A stretch of 8,427 nt of DNA, taken from the NCBI GenBank assembly GCA_900551655.1, contig URWM01000049.1, forward strand, positions 1-8,427, read 5' to 3'. The position numbers and the translations under genes are program-made. The DNA is from an uncultured Collinsella sp. (GTDB lineage: Bacteria; Actinomycetota; Coriobacteriia; Coriobacteriales; Coriobacteriaceae). The notes under the pieces were generated by a model. It saw nothing but the letters and a program-made list of their open reading frames with translations. It was not told the origin of the DNA and made no database searches. Shown here one piece after another: positions 4,956-8,427 of this stretch (position 1 is the first letter of the stretch; each line of letters begins with the position of its first letter).

Positions 4956-7562
4956 TTGAAGCTCATCATCGCCGAGAAAAACGACGCTGCGCGTCAGATC
5001 GCCGAGCGTCTGTCCACGGGTAAACCCAAAAAGGATAAGGTGTACAACACCGCCATCTACCGTTTTGAGTGGAAGGGCGAGGAGTGCGTGACGATCGGCC
5101 TTGCCGGTCACATCCTTGCGCCCGATTTTTGCGACAGCGTGCTGTTCGATAAAAAGCTGGGCTGGTATTCGGTTACTGAGGACGGCGAGATGCTGCCGGC
5201 CGACATGCCCGATGGCCTGGCTCGTCCGCCTTACGACACCAAGCGCAAGCCGTTTCTTGCCGACGGTATCTCCATCAAGGGCTGGAAGCTCGAGAGCCTG
5301 CCTTACCTCACTTGGGCGCCCGTCATTAAGCTGCCGGCCGAGAAGGAGCTCATCCGCTCGCTCAAGAACCTTGCCAAGAAGTCCGACAGCGTCATTATCG
5401 CCACGGACTTCGACCGCGAGGGCGAACTGATCGGTTCGGACGCCCTCAACAAGGTGCGCGAGGTTGCGCCGGACTTGCCGGTTGCCCGCGCCCAGTATTC
5501 TTCGTTTACCAAGGCCGAGATTACGCAGGCCTTCGATAATCTTGTCTCGCTCGACCAGAATCTGGCCGACGCCGGCGAGAGCCGCCAGCACATCGACCTC
5601 ATTTGGGGCGCGGTGCTCACGCGCTACCTGACGCTCGCCAAGTTTGGCGGCTTTGGCAACGTGCGCTCCGCCGGCCGCGTGCAGACTCCGACGCTCGCCC
5701 TGGTGGTCGAGCGCGAACGCGAACGCATGGCGTTTGTGCCCGAGGACTATTGGCAGATTCGCGGCATGGGTGCCGCTCAGGGTGCTGCCGAGGATGACCG
5801 CTTTAAGATTGCGCACAAGACGACACGTTTTACCGACAAAGATGCTGCCGAGACGGCGTACGGCCACGTTGACGGCGCTACGACGGCAACCGTCGCCGCG
5901 GTGACCAAGCGCTCCCGCAAGCAGCAGCCGCCCACGCCGTTTGCGACGACCTCGCTGCAGGCTGCCGCCGCGGCCGAGGGCATCTCACCTGCACGTACCA
6001 TGCGCATCGCCGAGTCCCTCTACATGGCGGGCCTCATCAGCTACCCGCGTGTCGACAACACCGTGTATCCCGCGACGCTCGATTTGGGCGCCGTGGTGAG
6101 TGACCTGGCAAAGATCAACCCGGCGCTGGCGCCCGTGTGCAAAAAGGTGCTCGCCGGTCCCATGAAGCCCACGCGCGGCAAAGTCGAAACCACCGACCAC
6201 CCGCCTATCTACCCCACGGGCGAGGGCGATCCGTCCGCGCTCGATGGCGGTCAGCGCAAGCTCTACGACCTCATCGCCCGTCGCTTCCTGGCGACGCTCA
6301 TGGGTCCCGCGACTATCGAGAACACCAAGCTCGAGCTCGACGTGAACGGTGAGCCGTTCGTGGCCTCGGGCGACGTGCTCGTGACCCCGGGTTTCCGCGA
6401 GGCGTACCCGTACGGTCTTAAGCGCGATGAGCAGATGCCGCCGCTTGAGCAGGGCGATACGGTCGACGTGTTCGACATTAAGCTCGAGGCAAAGCAGACC
6501 GAGCCGCCCGCGCGCTACAGCCAAGGCAAGCTCGTGCAGGAGATGGAGAAGCGCGGCCTGGGCACCAAGTCCACGCGCGCGAGTATCATCGAGCGCCTGT
6601 ACGCCGTGCGCTACCTCAAAAACGATCCCGTGGAGCCGAGCCAGCTGGGCATCGCCATCATCGACGCGCTGACGCAGTTTGCCCCGCGCATCACGAGCCC
6701 TGATATGACCAGCGAGCTCGACGGCGACATGACTCGCGTCGAGCGCGGCGAGGACACCGAAGAGCATGTCGTGACGCACTCGCGTGCGCTGCTGGCCGGC
6801 GTGCTCGACGAGCTGCTCAAGCATACGCAGGAGCTCGGTGACGCCATCAGCGACGCCGTCACGGCCGATGCGCGCGTGGGCGCCTGCCCCAAGTGCGGCA
6901 AGGACCTGGTTATGAAGACGAGCGCCAAGACCCGCGGCAGCTTCATTGGCTGCATGGGCTGGCCCGACTGCGACGTGACCTATCCGGTGCCGAGCGGCGT
7001 CAAGGTGAGCCCGCTCGAGGGCGAGGCGGCCGTGTGCCCCGAATGTGGTGCGCCGCGCATTAAGTGTCAGCCGTTCCGCCAGAAGGCTTTCGAGATCTGC
7101 GTGAACCCGACGTGCCCCACCAACTACGAGCCCGACCTTAAAGTGGGCGAGTGCAAGGTGTGTGCCGAGGCCGGACGCCATGGCGACCTGATCGCGCACA
7201 AGAGCGAGAAGAGCGGCAAGCGCTTTATCCGCTGCACCAACTACGATGACTGCGGCGTGAGCTATCCGCTGCCGGCGCGTGGCAAGCTCGAGGCGACGGG
7301 CGAGACCTGTCCCGAGTGCGGCGCCCCCATCGTAGTGGTCAACACGGCGCGCGGTCCGTGGCGTATCTGCGTCAACATGGACTGCCCGACCAAGGAGAAG
7401 AAGCCCGCCCGCGGTCGCAAGACCACAACCAAGGCGAGCACGGCGAAGAAGACCACGGCAGCAAAGAAGACTGCTGCCAAGAAGACGACGGCCAAAAAGA
7501 CGACTGCCAAAAAGACGACTGCCAAGAAGTCGACTACCAAAAAGACCGCTGCCGACAAGTAA
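4956..7562 (+). CDS. topA: DNA topoisomerase I, archaeal-type type IA, with four zinc ribbons and a Lys-rich tail
   Basis: Type IA topoisomerase that relaxes negative supercoils by cutting one strand through a 5'-phosphotyrosine. The 868-residue protein begins with a TOPRIM domain (MKLIIAEKND with E7; ATDFDREGE with D151, D153 and E155 for magnesium). The core contains GRVQTPTL (240-247) and the active-site segment LISYPRVDNTVYP, with Y363 as nucleophile and R365 beside it. SYPR.DNTVYP is the archaeal-type wording, unlike the bacterial ITYMRTDS. Four C4 zinc ribbons begin at C644, C694, C733 and C785. Residues 813-868 form a basic tail of AKKTT-like repeats, probably binding DNA. The start is TTG, chosen because MKLIIAEK is the family N-terminus and AGGAG (4945-4949) lies six bases upstream. 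The gene begins 55 bases after hypB with no clear promoter. A second topoisomerase I elsewhere cannot be excluded. Confidence 0.93.
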   Translation: MKLIIAEKNDAARQIAERLSTGKPKKDKVYNTAIYRFEWKGEECVTIGLAGHILAPDFCDSVLFDKKLGWYSVTEDGEMLPADMPDGLARPPYDTKRKPFLADGISIKGWKLESLPYLTWAPVIKLPAEKELIRSLKNLAKKSDSVIIATDFDREGELIGSDALNKVREVAPDLPVARAQYSSFTKAEITQAFDNLVSLDQNLADAGESRQHIDLIWGAVLTRYLTLAKFGGFGNVRSAGRVQTPTLALVVERERERMAFVPEDYWQIRGMGAAQGAAEDDRFKIAHKTTRFTDKDAAETAYGHVDGATTATVAAVTKRSRKQQPPTPFATTSLQAAAAAEGISPARTMRIAESLYMAGLISYPRVDNTVYPATLDLGAVVSDLAKINPALAPVCKKVLAGPMKPTRGKVETTDHPPIYPTGEGDPSALDGGQRKLYDLIARRFLATLMGPATIENTKLELDVNGEPFVASGDVLVTPGFREAYPYGLKRDEQMPPLEQGDTVDVFDIKLEAKQTEPPARYSQGKLVQEMEKRGLGTKSTRASIIERLYAVRYLKNDPVEPSQLGIAIIDALTQFAPRITSPDMTSELDGDMTRVERGEDTEEHVVTHSRALLAGVLDELLKHTQELGDAISDAVTADARVGACPKCGKDLVMKTSAKTRGSFIGCMGWPDCDVTYPVPSGVKVSPLEGEAAVCPECGAPRIKCQPFRQKAFEICVNPTCPTNYEPDLKVGECKVCAEAGRHGDLIAHKSEKSGKRFIRCTNYDDCGVSYPLPARGKLEATGETCPECGAPIVVVNTARGPWRICVNMDCPTKEKKPARGRKTTTKASTAKKTTAAKKTAAKKTTAKKTTAKKTTAKKSTTKKTAADK
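7443..7550 (+). repeat. 15-bp tandem repeats encoding the AKKTT tail of topoisomerase I
   Basis: Six contiguous in-frame 15-bp units (7461-7550) follow the pattern gcc aaa aag acg act, preceded by a seventh at 7443-7457 set off by one extra alanine codon. The two units at 7491-7505 and 7506-7520 are identical; the others differ at a few, mainly third, codon positions. Each unit encodes Ala-Lys-Lys-Thr-Thr or a close variant. Copy number in such arrays often varies between strains, and short-read assemblies can collapse them. Confidence 0.85.
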
Positions 7563-7583
7563 CCGAGCACATATAGACACGGC

Positions 7584-7621
7584 GGGGCCGGGCGCGCAAA
7601 TGCAAATGCGCACCCGGCCCC
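7584..7621. terminator. GC-rich hairpin downstream of topA
   Basis: GGGGCCGGGCGCGC (7584-7597) pairs with GCGCACCCGGCCCC (7608-7621): 13 of 14 positions match, around a ten-base loop. It lies 21 bases after the topA stop. The stem is very stable but is followed only by ACTTCT rather than a T-run, so it may terminate weakly, or act with the second hairpin at 7631-7693. Since the next gene is convergent, either strand could use it. Confidence 0.65.
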
Positions 7622-7630
7622 ACTTCTAAG

Positions 7631-7693
7631 TTGCGGTGAAATAGGGACTGTTTTTGCTGGCAAAAGGCCTAATTAATCCCTATTTCACCGCAA
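7631..7693. repeat. 17-bp perfect inverted repeat between convergent genes
   Basis: TTGCGGTGAAATAGGGA (7631-7647) is exactly complementary to 7677-7693. The 29-base interior holds a second small inverted repeat, TTTTGC (7652-7657) and GCAAAA (7660-7665). The plus strand continues with GTTTT, giving a modest T-run, so the element could act as a terminator for topA. The long, perfect, AT-richer arms in GC-rich DNA also resemble a palindromic intergenic repeat that might be present in many copies. No target-site duplication was visible. Confidence 0.7.
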
Positions 7694-7713
7694 GTTTTGA
7701 TCAGTTGTTGGGA

Positions 7714-8385
7714 TTACTTCACCTCGACGGGCTTGGCGCCGGGATAGCGGTCCTCAAAGTCCTGACGGTACTTGTTGCTGTTGGTTCCCGGCTCGTTGTC
7801 GCGTGCCAGCGGCGCCACGATTTCGTCCTTATGGTCCGCGGGCTTTGCGTACTTTAGGCTGATCTCCCAAGCATCGCAGATCGCGTCGATGCGGTTGTCC
7901 AGGTCGTCATACAGGGCAACGATGTCTTTCCAGGAACTGTAGTTCTTAGAGCTCATGGGGACATCCAGGTCCTCGACGATATCGTAGTACTGCTCGATGG
8001 TGTCTTCCGTGCGCTCGGCGACGTCGGCGAGATTTTGACGGGCGGTGCGATCTTCTGCCAGATAGCTGCCATTGAACGCCTCTGCGCAGGCACGGACCTG
8101 GCTATCGAGATCTTCGAGCAGATCGTAGTATTCGCTCAGGCGACGGTAGAGGTTCTGCTCGGAGAGCGTCGCTTCGCCGCCGTCCTCGTCGTCATCGTCA
8201 TCGTCGTAGAGGCTATTGGGGTCGCCGAGAGGCTTGAGGTCATCAGCGTCAACATCATGGTGCAGCTTAGTAACCTCGGCAGTCGTCTGCGTGGCAGCGT
8301 TGTCGAAAGGCTTGATCACAAAGAAAATGACCAGGGCGATGATGATTGCCACCAGCACAACGATAACGGCGACAAGCGCCCTGGT
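7714..8385 (-). CDS. Membrane-anchored acidic protein of unknown function, 5' end missing
   Basis: I do not recognise this family. The genomic part encodes 223 residues up to a TAA at 7716-7714; the start is lost because the contig runs into adapter at 8386. Residues 1-2 (TR) and an uninterrupted hydrophobic stretch at 3-24 form one membrane helix, probably with a cytoplasmic N-terminus. A linker follows with six aspartates in a row (61-66), then a helical, strongly acidic domain. That domain contains three related segments, YYDLLEDLD (86-94), YYDIVEDLD (133-141) and LYDDLDNRID (158-167). Its only two cysteines, C100 and C170, each follow one of these by a few residues and could form a disulphide if the domain is outside the cell. 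The C-terminus is polar. The gene converges on topA. An upstream cytoplasmic domain may be missing. Confidence 0.75.
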   Translation of the reverse strand, partial: TRALVAVIVVLVAIIIALVIFFVIKPFDNAATQTTAEVTKLHHDVDADDLKPLGDPNSLYDDDDDDEDGGEATLSEQNLYRRLSEYYDLLEDLDSQVRACAEAFNGSYLAEDRTARQNLADVAERTEDTIEQYYDIVEDLDVPMSSKNYSSWKDIVALYDDLDNRIDAICDAWEISLKYAKPADHKDEIVAPLARDNEPGTNSNKYRQDFEDRYPGAKPVEVK

Positions 8386-8427
8386 CTGTCTCTTATACAC
8401 ATCTGACGCTGCCGACGAAGGCATAGG
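8386..8427 (-). other. Nextera i5-side adapter left on the contig (not genomic)
   Basis: Positions 8386-8404 (CTGTCTCTTATACACATCT) are the reverse complement of the Tn5 mosaic end, and 8405-8418 (GACGCTGCCGACGA) are the reverse complement of the Nextera read-1 primer segment. The next eight bases, AGGCATAG (8419-8426), sit where the i5 index belongs. Read on the other strand they are CTATGCCT, one base from the Nextera S508 index as I remember it. The last G fits the first base of the P5 arm. This is technical sequence and supplies 13 false residues to the adjoining open frame. Confidence 0.98.

Noticed and set aside
4284..5867. 527-aa open frame on the minus strand
   Set aside because: Antisense to hypB and the first part of topA, without motifs of its own.
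7443..7557. Tandem repeat considered as a CRISPR array
   Set aside because: Units are 15 bp, contiguous without spacers, in frame and protein-coding.
5985..7613. 542-aa open frame on the minus strand
   Set aside because: Antisense to topA, including a leucine-rich reading of the Lys-repeat array; a shadow frame.
8035..8406. 123-aa plus-strand frame
   Set aside because: Antisense to the membrane protein gene and its last residues (SLIHI) come from the adapter.

Overview
The window looks like an assembled contig that still carries Illumina Nextera library adapters at both ends (1-48 and 8386-8427). Only 49-8385 is genomic DNA. High GC, densely packed genes with GC-rich codon use, a class 1c aspartate aminotransferase resembling the corynebacterial AspT, a TatB/TatC pair, HypA/HypB and an archaeal-type DNA topoisomerase I with a lysine-rich tail together suggest a Coriobacteriia actinobacterium, most likely Collinsella or a close relative. 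That assignment is inferred from protein likeness and style, not from a marker gene.

Layout, left to right. A bidirectional-looking terminator hairpin (59-84) closes a gene that lies off the left end. A small uncharacterised gene on the minus strand (183-437) diverges from a PLP-dependent aspartate aminotransferase (588-1892). A stand-alone STAS-domain anti-sigma-factor antagonist follows (1959-2273). A strong hairpin and a candidate -10 box (2318-2352) separate it from a compact plus-strand series: tatB (2427-3008), tatC (3008-3799, overlapping tatB by one base), hypA (3806-4162), hypB (4218-4901) and topA (4956-7562). Intergenic gaps in this series never exceed 55 bases, so it may be one transcription unit. 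Two hairpins (7584-7621 and 7631-7693) lie between topA and a convergent, 5'-truncated minus-strand gene for a membrane-anchored acidic protein (stop at 7714) that runs into the right-hand adapter.

How the genes work together: TatB and TatC form the receptor of the twin-arginine translocase, which exports folded cofactor-containing proteins. HypA and HypB insert nickel into [NiFe] hydrogenase (or another nickel enzyme). Their linkage fits maturation followed by export of a nickel enzyme, but no hydrogenase gene is in the window. Topoisomerase I is housekeeping.

I found no convincing undescribed multi-gene system, RNA gene, CRISPR array or transposase. The points most worth a second look are the adapter-derived false N-terminus of the right-hand gene, the archaeal-type topoisomerase with four zinc ribbons and a histone-H1-like tail, the 17-bp perfect inverted repeat at 7631-7693, and the uncharacterised membrane protein with a two-cysteine acidic domain.
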